From assembly GCF_001708505.1 (NCBI RefSeq), contig NZ_CP015992.1:1178001-1242000 (forward strand): 64,000 nt of DNA, given 5' to 3'. This DNA comes from Pseudomonas sp. TCU-HL1 (lineage in GTDB: Bacteria > Pseudomonadota > Gammaproteobacteria > Pseudomonadales > Pseudomonadaceae). Both the position numbers and the translations under genes were made by a program. Positions within the stretch are counted from its first letter, which is position 1; each line of letters opens with the position of its first letter. Under the pieces are notes generated by a model. That model was given only the letters and a program-made list of their open reading frames with translations. It had not been told where the DNA came from and made no database searches. Below, piece after piece: positions 35,509-45,013 of the stretch.

Positions 35509-36855
35509 GTGACGTTGATCGCTTCCGACCAGTTCCGCATCGTTGTCGGCCTCGGCAAGAGCGGCATGTCCCTGGTGCGCTTCCTGGCGCTTCAGGGCGT
35601 TCCGTTTGCCGTGGCTGATACCCGCGCGAACCCGCCGGAGCTGGCGTCGCTTCAGAGCCAGTACCCGCAGGTTGAAGTACGCTGCGGTGAACTGGATCCG
35701 GACTTCCTCAGTCGCGCGAGCGAGCTTTACGTGAGCCCGGGCCTGGCCCTGGCGACTCCCGCCTTGCAGGAAGCAGCGCGGCGTGGTGTGAAGCTGTCCG
35801 GGGATATCGAACTCTTCACCCGCCATGCCAAGGCCCCGATCGTGGCCATTACCGGCTCCAACGCCAAGAGCACCGTCACCACCCTGGTTGGTGACATGGC
35901 CAGGGCGGCCGGCAAGCGAGTTGCCGTGGGTGGAAACATCGGTACGCCGGCGCTCGATCTGCTGGCCGACGATATCGAGCTCTACGTGCTTGAACTCTCC
36001 AGCTTCCAGCTGGAGACCACTGATCGGCTGAACGCTGAAGTAGCCACCGTGCTCAATGTCAGCGAAGACCACATGGACCGCTATGCCGACATGCAGGCCT
36101 ATCACCTCGCCAAGCACCGCATTTTCCGCGGCGCGCGTCAGGTGGTGGTCAATCGTGGCGATGCCCTGTCGCGTCCTTTGGTGGCTGACCAGCTGCCGTG
36201 CTGGCCCTTCGGCCTGAACAAGCCGGATTTCAAGTCCTTCGGTCTGATCGAAGAGGGCGGCGAGAAGTACCTCGCGTACCAGTTCGACACGCTGATGCCG
36301 GTGCGCGACCTGAAGATCCGGGGCGCGCACAACCAGGCCAATGCCCTGGCGGCGCTTGCCCTGGGGCATGCGGTTGGGCTGCCACTCGAACCCATGCTGG
36401 ACACCCTGCGGACCTTTGCCGGCCTGGACCATCGTTGCCAGTGGGTGCGCGAGTTGCGAGGCGTGTCCTACTACAACGATTCCAAGGCCACCAACGTTGG
36501 CGCGGCCCTGGCAGCCATCGAAGGCTTGGGTGCCGATATCGAAGGCAAGTTGGTGCTGATCGCCGGTGGCGACGGCAAGGGCGCTGATTTCTCCGGCCTC
36601 AAGGTTCCGGTAGTTCGCTTCTGCCGCGCCGTTGTGCTGCTCGGTCGCGATGCCGAGCTGATCGCCGGTGTCCTGGGCGATGACGTGCCGCTGGTGCGGG
36701 TCAATACCCTGGACGAAGCGGTTCAGCGTTGCGCCGAACTGGCTGAACCAGGAGATGCCGTGCTGCTGTCGCCAGCCTGCGCCAGCCTGGATATGTTCAA
36801 GAACTTCGAAGAACGCGGGCGTCTTTTCGCCCAGGCTGCGGAGGGGCTCGCCTGA
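35509..36855 (+). CDS. murD: UDP-MurNAc-L-alanine:D-glutamate ligase
   Basis: A 448-residue Mur ligase. The ATP loop reads TGSNAKSTV, where most MurD proteins have TGTNGKST; this variant is shared with other Pseudomonas MurD. NVSEDHMDRY and YYNDSKATN are further family motifs. It adds D-Glu, the second residue of the stem peptide. The start is a GTG at 35509 after a weak GAGC site; the next residues TLIASDQFRIVVGLGKSG match the family. It overlaps ftsW by one base. Confidence 0.96.
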   Translation: MTLIASDQFRIVVGLGKSGMSLVRFLALQGVPFAVADTRANPPELASLQSQYPQVEVRCGELDPDFLSRASELYVSPGLALATPALQEAARRGVKLSGDIELFTRHAKAPIVAITGSNAKSTVTTLVGDMARAAGKRVAVGGNIGTPALDLLADDIELYVLELSSFQLETTDRLNAEVATVLNVSEDHMDRYADMQAYHLAKHRIFRGARQVVVNRGDALSRPLVADQLPCWPFGLNKPDFKSFGLIEEGGEKYLAYQFDTLMPVRDLKIRGAHNQANALAALALGHAVGLPLEPMLDTLRTFAGLDHRCQWVRELRGVSYYNDSKATNVGAALAAIEGLGADIEGKLVLIAGGDGKGADFSGLKVPVVRFCRAVVLLGRDAELIAGVLGDDVPLVRVNTLDEAVQRCAELAEPGDAVLLSPACASLDMFKNFEERGRLFAQAAEGLA

Positions 36856-38063
36856 TGCTGGCCCGTCTGCTCGCCGCCCCGTCGCCGCTGCGCAGTCGCC
36901 GCGGCATCGACATCGACTTCCCACTGCTGGCCGGGTGCCTGTCGCTGCTCGGCCTTGGCCTGGTGATGATCACGTCGGCCTCGTCGGAAGTGGCTGCTGC
37001 GCAGGCCGGCAACCCGCTGTATCACATGATTCGCCATCTGATTTACCTCTCCATCGGGCTGGTGGCTGGTCTGCTGACCCTGCAAGTGCCGATGGCGTTC
37101 TGGCAACGCCACGGTGCGCGCTTGATGCTGGCGGCTTTCATTCTGCTGATCCTGGTGCTGCTGCCTGGCATCGGTCGTGAGGTCAACGGCGCCAAGCGCT
37201 GGATCGGTTTCGGCCTGTTCAACCTGCAGCCGTCCGAGTTGGCAAAGCTGTTCACCGTGATGTTCATCGCTGGCTACCTGGTGCGTCGCCAGGATGAAGT
37301 GCGCGAGAAACTCACTGGCTTCATCAAGCCGATGCTGGTACTGGGCCCCATTGCCGTACTGCTGCTGGCCGAGCCGGACTTCGGTGCCACCGTGGTTCTG
37401 GTGGGTTCCTGCATTGCCATGCTGTTCCTCGGCGGTATCAACCTGGTGCGTTTCATTCCCCTGGCCGGGGCGGTTCTGGCCGCGGGCGTGCTGGTCATGA
37501 CCAGCCAGAGCTACCGGATGCAGCGCCTGACCAACTTCATCGACCCCTGGGCTGACCAGTACGGCGCCGGCTATCAGTTGAGCCAGGCGCTGATCGCGTT
37601 CGGTCGCGGCGAGTGGTTCGGTGTAGGCCTGGGCAACAGCATCCAGAAGCAGTTCTACCTGCCGGAAGCCCATACCGACTTCGTCTTCGCCGTACTGGCC
37701 GAGGAACTGGGCATGGTTGGCGCTCTGGCCACTGTCGGGCTGTTCGTCTTCGTCAGCGTCCGGGCGCTCTATATCGGCCTGTGGGCCGAGAAGGCGCGCC
37801 AGTACTTCTCCGCCTATGTGGCTTACGGCTTGGCATTCCTCTGGATCGGTCAGGTTCTGATCAACATCGGTGTGAATGTCGGCCTGCTGCCGACCAAGGG
37901 GCTGACCCTTCCTTTCCTCAGCTACGGTGGCAGCTCCCTGGTGATCTGCTGCGTCAGCCTGGCACTGCTGCTGCGCATCGAATGGGAGCGGCGTACCCAG
38001 CTGGGCGACGAGGAAGTCGAGTTCGTCGAAAGCGATTTCTTCGACGAGGAGGTGCGCCCATGA
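36855..38063 (+). CDS. ftsW: Septal peptidoglycan glycosyltransferase FtsW
   Basis: A 402-residue SEDS-family protein with about ten membrane helices. KRWIGFGLFNLQPSELAKL (periplasmic loop) and LPFLSYGGSSL (late helix) are SEDS signatures. It polymerises lipid II into septal glycan strands together with FtsI. The ATG is at the murD stop (TGATG) and its stop overlaps murG by 4 bp. Confidence 0.97.
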   Translation: MLARLLAAPSPLRSRRGIDIDFPLLAGCLSLLGLGLVMITSASSEVAAAQAGNPLYHMIRHLIYLSIGLVAGLLTLQVPMAFWQRHGARLMLAAFILLILVLLPGIGREVNGAKRWIGFGLFNLQPSELAKLFTVMFIAGYLVRRQDEVREKLTGFIKPMLVLGPIAVLLLAEPDFGATVVLVGSCIAMLFLGGINLVRFIPLAGAVLAAGVLVMTSQSYRMQRLTNFIDPWADQYGAGYQLSQALIAFGRGEWFGVGLGNSIQKQFYLPEAHTDFVFAVLAEELGMVGALATVGLFVFVSVRALYIGLWAEKARQYFSAYVAYGLAFLWIGQVLINIGVNVGLLPTKGLTLPFLSYGGSSLVICCVSLALLLRIEWERRTQLGDEEVEFVESDFFDEEVRP

Positions 38064-39130
38064 GCGGCAACGTACTGATCATGGCCGGCGGCACCGGCGG
38101 CCACGTATTCCCCGCACTGGCGTGTGCCCGAGAGTTCCAGGCACGTGGTTTCAACGTGCATTGGCTGGGCACTCCGAAAGGCATCGAGAACGAATTGGTG
38201 CCCCAGGCCGGCCTGCCGCTGCACCTTATCCAGGTCAGTGGTCTGCGCGGCAAAGGGCTCAAATCCCTGCTCAAGGCGCCGTTCGAATTGCTCAAGTCGC
38301 TGTTCCAGGCGCGCCGCGTCGTGCGTGAGCTCAAGCCGGTCTGCGTGCTGGGCATGGGCGGTTATGTTACCGGCCCGGGTGGTCTGGCTGCGCGGCTGTC
38401 TGGCGTGCCCTTGATCATTCATGAGCAGAACGCCGTTGCCGGCACTGCCAATCGCAGCCTGGTGCCTTTTGCCAGCCGCGTATGCGAAGCCTTCCCCGAT
38501 ACCTTCGGCCAAAGCGACAAGCGGCGGACCACTGGCAACCCGGTGCGCGAGGAGCTGTTCCTGGAGACGCCGCGCGATGCGCTGGGCGGCCGCAAGCCGC
38601 GGCTGCTGGTGCTGGGCGGCAGCCTCGGGGCCGAACCGTTGAACAAATTGCTGCCTGAAGCCCTGGCGAAACTGCCGTCGGACCTGCGTCCGGAGGTGTT
38701 CCATCAGGCCGGCCGTAAACATGACGAGATCACCGCGGAGCGATATCGCGAAGCCGCGGTCGAAGCCCAGGTCGCGCCCTTCATCAAGGACATGGCACGT
38801 GCGTACGCCTGGGCCGATCTGGTCATCTGCCGTGCAGGCGCCCTGACCGTGAGTGAACTGGCCGCTGCCGGCCTGCCTTCGTTCCTGGTGCCGCTGCCCC
38901 ATGCGATCGACGACCACCAGTCGCGCAATGCCGAATATCTGGCGAAGGAGGGCGCGGCTGTCCTTCTTCCGCAACATTCCACTGATGCGGCCAAGCTGGC
39001 CGATCAGCTGACCGAGGTCCTGATGCAGCCCGAGAAACTCAAGGCCATGGGCGCAATCGCCCGCCGTCTGGCCAAACCTGCCGCCACCCGCACTGTGGTC
39101 GAGATCTGCCTGGAGGTGGCCCATGGTTGA
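38060..39130 (+). CDS. murG: Lipid II synthase MurG (UDP-GlcNAc transferase)
   Basis: A 356-residue GT-B glycosyltransferase with MAGGTGGHVFPALACA at the N terminus, GGYVTGPGGLAARL and HEQNAVAGTANR, and CRAGALTVSELAAAGLPS in the donor site. It turns lipid I into lipid II on the cytoplasmic face. The ATG at 38060 follows AGGAGG by seven bases and overlaps the ftsW stop; the open frame reaching back to 37613 overlaps ftsW and is not used. Confidence 0.98.
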   Translation: MSGNVLIMAGGTGGHVFPALACAREFQARGFNVHWLGTPKGIENELVPQAGLPLHLIQVSGLRGKGLKSLLKAPFELLKSLFQARRVVRELKPVCVLGMGGYVTGPGGLAARLSGVPLIIHEQNAVAGTANRSLVPFASRVCEAFPDTFGQSDKRRTTGNPVREELFLETPRDALGGRKPRLLVLGGSLGAEPLNKLLPEALAKLPSDLRPEVFHQAGRKHDEITAERYREAAVEAQVAPFIKDMARAYAWADLVICRAGALTVSELAAAGLPSFLVPLPHAIDDHQSRNAEYLAKEGAAVLLPQHSTDAAKLADQLTEVLMQPEKLKAMGAIARRLAKPAATRTVVEICLEVAHG

Positions 39131-40583
39131 GAGCCAGAAAGCCATGCCCCAGCCCGAAATGCGCCGTATCCGTCGTATCCATTTCGTCGGTATCGGCGGC
39201 GTTGGCATGTGCGGTATCGCCGAGGTGCTGCTGAACCTGGGTTATCGGGTCTCCGGCTCGGACCTGAAGACGTCGGCCGTGACCGAGCGCCTGGAGAGGT
39301 TCGGTGCACAGATCTTCATCGGTCACCGCGCTGAAAACGCCGAGCATGCCGATGTGCTGGTGGTGTCCAGCGCTGTGAACCAATCCAACCCCGAGGTCGC
39401 GGTTGCCCTGGAACGCCGTATTCCGGTGGTGCCGCGCGCCGAGATGCTGGCCGAACTGATGCGCTACCGCCACGGCATTGCCGTCGCCGGTACCCACGGC
39501 AAGACGACCACTACCAGCCTGATTGCGTCCGTATTCGCCGCGGGCGGGCTGGACCCGACGTTCGTCATTGGCGGCCGCCTTAATGCTGCCGGCACCAATG
39601 CCCAGCTGGGTACCAGCCGTTACCTGGTCGCTGAAGCGGACGAGAGCGACGCCAGCTTCCTGCACCTGCAGCCGATGGTGGCCGTGGTCACCAATATCGA
39701 CGCGGACCACATGAGCACCTACGAAGGGGACTTCAACAAGCTGAAGAAGACCTTCGTGGAGTTCCTCCACAACCTGCCGTTCTATGGCCTGGCCGTGCTC
39801 TGTGTGGACGATCCGGTCGTCCGCGAGATCCTGCCTCAGGTGGCGCGCCCCACCGTGACCTACGGCTTTGCCGAAGATGCGGACGTCCGTGCCATCAATG
39901 TTCGGCAGGAAGGCATGCGCACCTGGTTCACCGTTCTGCGCAAGGACCGCGAGCCGCTGGATGTTTCGGTGAACATGCCGGGCAACCACAACGTGCTGAA
40001 TTCCCTGGCCACCATCGCCATTGCTTCAGACGAAGGCATCAGCGACGAAGCCATCGTCCAGGGCCTCTCCGGCTTCCAGGGTGTCGGTCGACGCTTCCAG
40101 GTTTACGGCGAGCTGGACGTGGAAGGCGGCAGCGTGATGCTGGTAGACGACTACGGTCACCATCCGCGTGAAGTGGCCGCGGTGGTCAAGGCCGTTCGTG
40201 GCGGCTGGCCGGAGCGTCGCCTGGTCATGGTCTACCAGCCCCACCGTTACAGCCGCACCCGCGATCTTTACGACGATTTCGTACAGGTGCTGGGTGAAGC
40301 CAATGTGCTGCTGCTGATGGAGGTCTATCCGGCGGGCGAAGAACCGATCCCCGGCGCCGACAGCCGCCAGCTCTGCCATAGCATTCGTCAGCGCGGCCAA
40401 CTGGACCCGATCTACATCGAACGGGGTGTCGACCTGGCCCCCCTGGTCAAGCCGCTGCTGCGTCCCGGCGACATCCTGCTCTGCCAGGGTGCCGGGGACA
40501 TCGGTGCGCTGGCGCCGCAATTGATCCAGAACCCGCTGTTTGGCGGTCAGCCTGCTGATGCCGCCAAGAGGAAGACGAAATGA
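39123..40583 (+). CDS. murC: UDP-N-acetylmuramate:L-alanine ligase
   Basis: A 486-residue Mur ligase that attaches the first amino acid of the stem peptide. RIHFVGIGGVGMCGIAEVL binds the UDP part, VAGTHGKTTTTSLIA is the ATP site and DDYGHHPREV is a family motif. It overlaps murG by 8 bp and ddlB by 4 bp. Confidence 0.98.
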   Translation: MVESQKAMPQPEMRRIRRIHFVGIGGVGMCGIAEVLLNLGYRVSGSDLKTSAVTERLERFGAQIFIGHRAENAEHADVLVVSSAVNQSNPEVAVALERRIPVVPRAEMLAELMRYRHGIAVAGTHGKTTTTSLIASVFAAGGLDPTFVIGGRLNAAGTNAQLGTSRYLVAEADESDASFLHLQPMVAVVTNIDADHMSTYEGDFNKLKKTFVEFLHNLPFYGLAVLCVDDPVVREILPQVARPTVTYGFAEDADVRAINVRQEGMRTWFTVLRKDREPLDVSVNMPGNHNVLNSLATIAIASDEGISDEAIVQGLSGFQGVGRRFQVYGELDVEGGSVMLVDDYGHHPREVAAVVKAVRGGWPERRLVMVYQPHRYSRTRDLYDDFVQVLGEANVLLLMEVYPAGEEPIPGADSRQLCHSIRQRGQLDPIYIERGVDLAPLVKPLLRPGDILLCQGAGDIGALAPQLIQNPLFGGQPADAAKRKTK

Positions 40584-41527
40584 GCGCGCAACTGAACTCC
40601 ACCTACGACCCGGCAGCGTTCGGTCGCGTCGCCGTGCTCTACGGCGGCAAGAGCGCTGAGCGCGAGGTCTCGCTGAAGTCCGGCACCATGGTGCTCCAGG
40701 CTCTGCAGAACGCCGGCGTGGACGCGTTCGGCATCGATGTCGGCGACGACCTGTTGCAGCGCCTGCAAGCCCAGAAAATCGATCGCGCTTTCATCATCCT
40801 CCACGGTCGTGGTGGCGAAGACGGCAGCATGCAGGGCCTGCTGGAGTGCCTGGACATTCCGTACACCGGCAGCGGCATCCTGGCTTCGGCACTGGCCATG
40901 GACAAACTGCGGACCAAGCAGCTGTGGGTCAGCCTGGGCCTGCCGACGCCCCGCCATGCGGTACTCGCCAGCGAAGCGGACTGCCGTCAGGCCGCTGCAG
41001 AACTGGGCTTCCCGTTGATCGTCAAGCCAGCCCACGAGGGCTCTAGCATCGGCATGGCCAAGGTGGAGGGCGTCGAGGCGCTCATCGAAGCCTGGCGCGC
41101 CGCCGGTGTCTACGACCCGCAAGTGCTGGTGGAACAGTGGATCCACGGTCCGGAGTTCACCGTCGCTTGGCTGCGTGGTGAAGTGCTGCCGCCCATCCGT
41201 CTCGGCACCCCGCACACCTTCTACGACTATGACGCCAAGTACCTGGCCAGTGATACCCGCTACCAGATCCCCTGTGGACTGGATGCGGACAAGGAGGAGG
41301 AGCTGAAGCAGCTCACCGCGCGCGCCTGCGAAACCCTCGGCATCCAGGGCTGGGCCCGTGCCGACGTGATGCAGGACGCCGAAGGGTGCTTCTGGCTCCT
41401 CGAAGTCAACACCGCACCGGGCATGACCGATCACAGCCTGGTGCCGATGGCCGCACGCGCTGCGGGCCTGGATTTCCAGCAACTGGTGCTGGCGATCCTC
41501 GCCGACAGCGTCGAGGCAAGGGGCTGA
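40580..41527 (+). CDS. ddlB: D-alanine--D-alanine ligase B
   Basis: A 315-residue ATP-grasp ligase. LYGGKSAEREVSLKSG is the N-terminal signature, HGRGGEDGSMQGLLE follows, and LLEVNTAPGMTDHSLVP holds the metal-binding residues. It makes the D-Ala-D-Ala that MurF uses. The position inside the division cluster identifies it as DdlB. ftsQ starts 3 bp after its stop. Confidence 0.97.
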   Translation: MSAQLNSTYDPAAFGRVAVLYGGKSAEREVSLKSGTMVLQALQNAGVDAFGIDVGDDLLQRLQAQKIDRAFIILHGRGGEDGSMQGLLECLDIPYTGSGILASALAMDKLRTKQLWVSLGLPTPRHAVLASEADCRQAAAELGFPLIVKPAHEGSSIGMAKVEGVEALIEAWRAAGVYDPQVLVEQWIHGPEFTVAWLRGEVLPPIRLGTPHTFYDYDAKYLASDTRYQIPCGLDADKEEELKQLTARACETLGIQGWARADVMQDAEGCFWLLEVNTAPGMTDHSLVPMAARAAGLDFQQLVLAILADSVEARG

Positions 41528-41530
41528 CCC

Positions 41531-42394
41531 ATGCGTAGCGCCACTATCCGCCGTCAGGAACCCGTAATCGGTCGCGCCGCACCGCCGCGCAAGCCGATAC
41601 CGCGTGGCGCCAGTCGGATGGTGGAAAAAGAACCGCTGGCCCAGCGTCTGCCAAAGCCCAGCTTCGGTTTCCTGAAGATGCTGGCCTGGCCGGTGATGCT
41701 GGCGGTGCTCGGCTTCGGTGCCTATGAGGCCGCGCAGCGCCTGTTGCCCTACGCTGACCGGCCCATCGCCAAGGTCAACGTACAGGGCGACCTGAGTTAC
41801 ATCAGCCAGCAGGCCGTGCAGCAGCGTATTGCGCCGTACATCGCGGCCAGCTTCTTCAGCATCGACCTGGCGGGAATGCGCCGCGAGCTGGAGCAGATGC
41901 CGTGGATCGCCCATGCCGAGGTGCGTCGTGTCTGGCCGGACCAGGTCATGGTCCGGCTGGAAGAACAACTGCCCATCGCCCGTTGGGGTAACGAGGCACT
42001 GTTGAACAACCAGGGTCAGGCCTTCACCCCGCGCGAGCTGGCCCATTACGAGCAGCTGCCGCAGCTCTGGGGCCCACAGCGGGCCCAGGAACAGGTGATG
42101 CAGCAATACCAGATGCTCAGCCAGATGCTGCGCCCGCTCGGCTTCTCCATCGCCCGGCTGGAGCTGCGTGAACGTGGCAGCTGGTTCCTGTCTACCGGGC
42201 AAGGCGTCGAGCTGTTGCTGGGACGGGATCATCTGGTGGAGAAGATGCGACGTTTCATCTCGATCTACGAGAAGACGTTGAAAGAGCAGATAGCGAACAT
42301 TGAGCGCGTCGACCTGCGCTACCCCAACGGCCTTGCAGTGGCCTGGCGGGCGCCGGTCGAAGCCCCGGCGGCGACTACGGTCGCCGTGCAGTGA
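41531..42394 (+). CDS. ftsQ: Cell division protein FtsQ
   Basis: A 287-residue bitopic protein with a cytoplasmic tail of about 50 residues, one membrane helix (about 52-72, LAWPVMLAVLGFGAYEAA), a POTRA domain (IAKVNVQGDLSYISQQAVQ) and a beta domain. It recruits FtsL and FtsB to the ring. ftsA follows after 22 bp with its own good ribosome site. Confidence 0.95.
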   Translation: MRSATIRRQEPVIGRAAPPRKPIPRGASRMVEKEPLAQRLPKPSFGFLKMLAWPVMLAVLGFGAYEAAQRLLPYADRPIAKVNVQGDLSYISQQAVQQRIAPYIAASFFSIDLAGMRRELEQMPWIAHAEVRRVWPDQVMVRLEEQLPIARWGNEALLNNQGQAFTPRELAHYEQLPQLWGPQRAQEQVMQQYQMLSQMLRPLGFSIARLELRERGSWFLSTGQGVELLLGRDHLVEKMRRFISIYEKTLKEQIANIERVDLRYPNGLAVAWRAPVEAPAATTVAVQ

Positions 42395-42416
42395 ATTGAG
42401 AGAGAAGGTTAGAACC

Positions 42417-43667
42417 ATGGCAAGCGTACAGAGCGGCAAGATGATCGTGGGCCTGGACATCGGCACCTCCAAGGTGGTGGCGCTGGTGGGCGAGATCGCG
42501 GCCGACGGCAAACTGGAGATCGTCGGCATTGGCACCCACCCCTCGCGCGGCCTGAAGAAGGGCGTGGTGGTGAATATCGAGTCGACCGTGCAATCGATCC
42601 AGCGTGCGGTGGAAGAGGCCCAACTGATGGCCGGCTGCCGCATCCACTCGGCATTCGTTGGCATCGCCGGTAATCACATCCGCAGCCTGAACTCCCACGG
42701 CATCGTGGCGATTCGTGACCGCGAAGTGAGCGGTGCCGATATCGAGCGCGTACTGGACGCCGCGCAGGCCGTGGCCATTCCCGCCGACCAGCGTGTGCTG
42801 CATACCCTGGCGCAGGACTACGTGATCGACAACCAGGAAGGGGTACGTGAGCCCCTGGGCATGTCCGGCGTACGTCTGGAGGCCAAGGTGCACGTTGTGA
42901 CCTGTGCGGTGAACGCGGCACAGAACATCGAGAAGTGCGTGCGCCGCTGTGGCCTTGAGGTGGACGACATCATCCTCGAGCAATTGGCCTCGGCCTACTC
43001 GGTGATCACCGACGACGAGAAGGAACTGGGTGTCTGCCTGGTGGACATCGGCGGCGGCACCACCGACATCGCCATCTTCACCGAAGGCGCCATCCGTCAC
43101 ACGGCGGTGATCCCGATCGCTGGCGACCAGGTGACCAACGACATCGCCATGGCACTGCGTACCCCGACTCAGTACGCCGAAGAGATCAAGATCCGCTACG
43201 CCTGCGCACTGGCCAAGCTGGCCGGCGCCGGTGAAACCATCAAGGTGCCCAGCGTGGGCGACCGTCCGCCGCGCGAGCTGTCGCGCCAGGCCCTGGCCGA
43301 GGTGGTCGAGCCCCGTTACGACGAGCTGTTCACCCTTATCCAGGCCGAGCTGCGTCGCAGTGGCTACGAGGACCTGATTCCGGCCGGCATCGTCCTGACC
43401 GGCGGCACCGCCAAGATGGAAGGTGCAGTGGAGCTGGCCGAAGAGATTTTCCACATGCCGGTGCGCCTCGGCGTGCCGCATAGCGTCAAGGGGCTCGCGG
43501 ACGTCGTGCGCAACCCCATCTACTCCACGGGCGTGGGCTTGCTGATGTACGGGCTGCAGAAGCAGTCCGACGGCATGCCGGCGTCCTCTGGCAGCTTCGG
43601 TTTTTCCGAGGAAGCCAAGGCACCGGTACTGGAGCGGCTCAAGCGCTGGGTGCAGGGCAATTTTTAA
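42417..43667 (+). CDS. ftsA: Cell division protein FtsA
   Basis: A 416-residue actin-like ATPase that tethers FtsZ filaments to the membrane. The phosphate-binding loop is GLDIGTSKVVALVG (residues 11-24), and LVDIGGGTTDIAIF and TGGTAKMEGAVELAEEIF are further nucleotide-site motifs. The C-terminal APVLERLKRWVQGNF is the amphipathic membrane-targeting helix. The ATG at 42417 follows AGAGAAGG; the upstream frame overlaps ftsQ. Confidence 0.98.
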   Translation: MASVQSGKMIVGLDIGTSKVVALVGEIAADGKLEIVGIGTHPSRGLKKGVVVNIESTVQSIQRAVEEAQLMAGCRIHSAFVGIAGNHIRSLNSHGIVAIRDREVSGADIERVLDAAQAVAIPADQRVLHTLAQDYVIDNQEGVREPLGMSGVRLEAKVHVVTCAVNAAQNIEKCVRRCGLEVDDIILEQLASAYSVITDDEKELGVCLVDIGGGTTDIAIFTEGAIRHTAVIPIAGDQVTNDIAMALRTPTQYAEEIKIRYACALAKLAGAGETIKVPSVGDRPPRELSRQALAEVVEPRYDELFTLIQAELRRSGYEDLIPAGIVLTGGTAKMEGAVELAEEIFHMPVRLGVPHSVKGLADVVRNPIYSTGVGLLMYGLQKQSDGMPASSGSFGFSEEAKAPVLERLKRWVQGNF

Positions 43668-43713
43668 ACGCGGTACGCAGTAGGCGAAAAACTAAAAAGG
43701 AAGGAGAGGGGAT

Positions 43714-44901
43714 ATGTTCGAACTCGTAGATAATGTTCCGCAAACAGCGGTAATCAAAGTGATCGGTGTCGGTGGTGGCGGTGGCAACGCCGTGAACCAC
43801 ATGGCCAAGAGCAACATTGAGGGCGTCGAGTTCATCTGCGCCAACACCGATGCCCAGGCGCTGAAGAACATCGGCGCGCGCACCGTACTGCAACTCGGCC
43901 CGGGTGTGACCAAGGGCCTGGGCGCTGGTGCCAATCCGGAAGTCGGTCGTCAGGCGGCCATCGAAGACCGTGAGCGCATCGCCGAAGTGCTGCAGGGCGC
44001 CGACATGGTCTTCATCACCACTGGCATGGGCGGTGGCACCGGTACCGGTGCGGCGCCGATCATCGCTGAAGTGGCCAAGGAAATGGGCATCCTCACCGTT
44101 GCGGTGGTGACCCGTCCGTTCCCCTTCGAAGGCCGCAAGCGCATGCAGATCGCCGACGAGGGCATTCGCTCGCTGGCTGAAAGCGTCGACTCGCTGATCA
44201 CCATCCCCAACGAGAAGCTGCTGACCATCCTCGGCAAAGACGCCAGCCTGCTGTCCGCCTTCGCCAAGGCCGACGATGTGCTTGCCGGCGCTGTGCGTGG
44301 CATCTCCGACATCATCAAGCGTCCCGGCATGATCAACGTCGACTTCGCCGACGTTAAGACCGTGATGGGCGAGATGGGCATGGCCATGATGGGTACCGGT
44401 TGCGCCAGCGGCCCGAACCGTGCTCGCGAAGCCACCGAAGCGGCCATCCGCAACCCGCTGCTGGACGACGTGAATCTGCAGGGCGCCCGCGGCATCCTGG
44501 TGAACATCACCGCAGGTCCGGACCTCTCCCTCGGCGAGTACTCCGACGTGGGTAACATCATCGAGCAGTTCGCCTCCGAGCACGCCACCGTCAAGGTGGG
44601 CACCGTGATCGATCCGGACATGCGCGACGAGCTGCACGTGACTGTGGTCGCTACCGGCCTGGGCGCGCGCATCGAGAAGCCGGTCAAGGTCGTCGACAAC
44701 ACCGTTCAGGCAGCTGCCGTGGCCACCGCCACTGTCGCCGCTCGTCCGGAGCAGCCGTCGGTCAACTACCGTGACCTGGATCGTCCGACCGTGATGCGCA
44801 ATCAGGCTCACGCCGGCGCGGCCACCGCGGCCAAGCTCAACACTCAGGATGACCTGGATTACCTGGACATCCCGGCATTCCTGCGTCGCCAGGCCGATTG
44901 A
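43714..44901 (+). CDS. ftsZ: Cell division protein FtsZ
   Basis: A 395-residue tubulin-like GTPase that forms the Z ring. The tubulin signature GGGTGTGAAPI lies at about residues 106-116, with KVIGVGGGGGNAVNHM near the N terminus. The C-terminal peptide DYLDIPAFLRRQAD binds FtsA and ZipA. AAGGAAGGAGAGGGG ahead of the ATG is an unusually strong ribosome site, in line with high FtsZ levels. Confidence 0.99.
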   Translation: MFELVDNVPQTAVIKVIGVGGGGGNAVNHMAKSNIEGVEFICANTDAQALKNIGARTVLQLGPGVTKGLGAGANPEVGRQAAIEDRERIAEVLQGADMVFITTGMGGGTGTGAAPIIAEVAKEMGILTVAVVTRPFPFEGRKRMQIADEGIRSLAESVDSLITIPNEKLLTILGKDASLLSAFAKADDVLAGAVRGISDIIKRPGMINVDFADVKTVMGEMGMAMMGTGCASGPNRAREATEAAIRNPLLDDVNLQGARGILVNITAGPDLSLGEYSDVGNIIEQFASEHATVKVGTVIDPDMRDELHVTVVATGLGARIEKPVKVVDNTVQAAAVATATVAARPEQPSVNYRDLDRPTVMRNQAHAGAATAAKLNTQDDLDYLDIPAFLRRQAD

Positions 44902-44953
44902 TGATTTGTATCAGGAGCATTAGGGTGATTGGTGTTCAGCAAAGGGCGGTTCT

Positions 44954-44961
44954 GCTATTAT
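44954..44961 (+). promoter_or_regulatory. Possible lpxC promoter (extended -10)
   Basis: TGCTATTAT is an extended -10 element 52 bp before the lpxC ATG. The matching -35 (TGTTCA, about 18 bp upstream) is weak. Confidence 0.5.
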
Positions 44962-45013
44962 CGCCGCCCATTGTTGAAAACAGTTCGCAACTTGCGCACA
45001 AGCGGCCAATGCC

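Noticed and set aside
34414..36924. An 836-codon minus-strand frame across mraY and murD
   Set aside because: It is antisense to essential cluster genes; the Arg/His/Gln-rich product has no recognisable domain.
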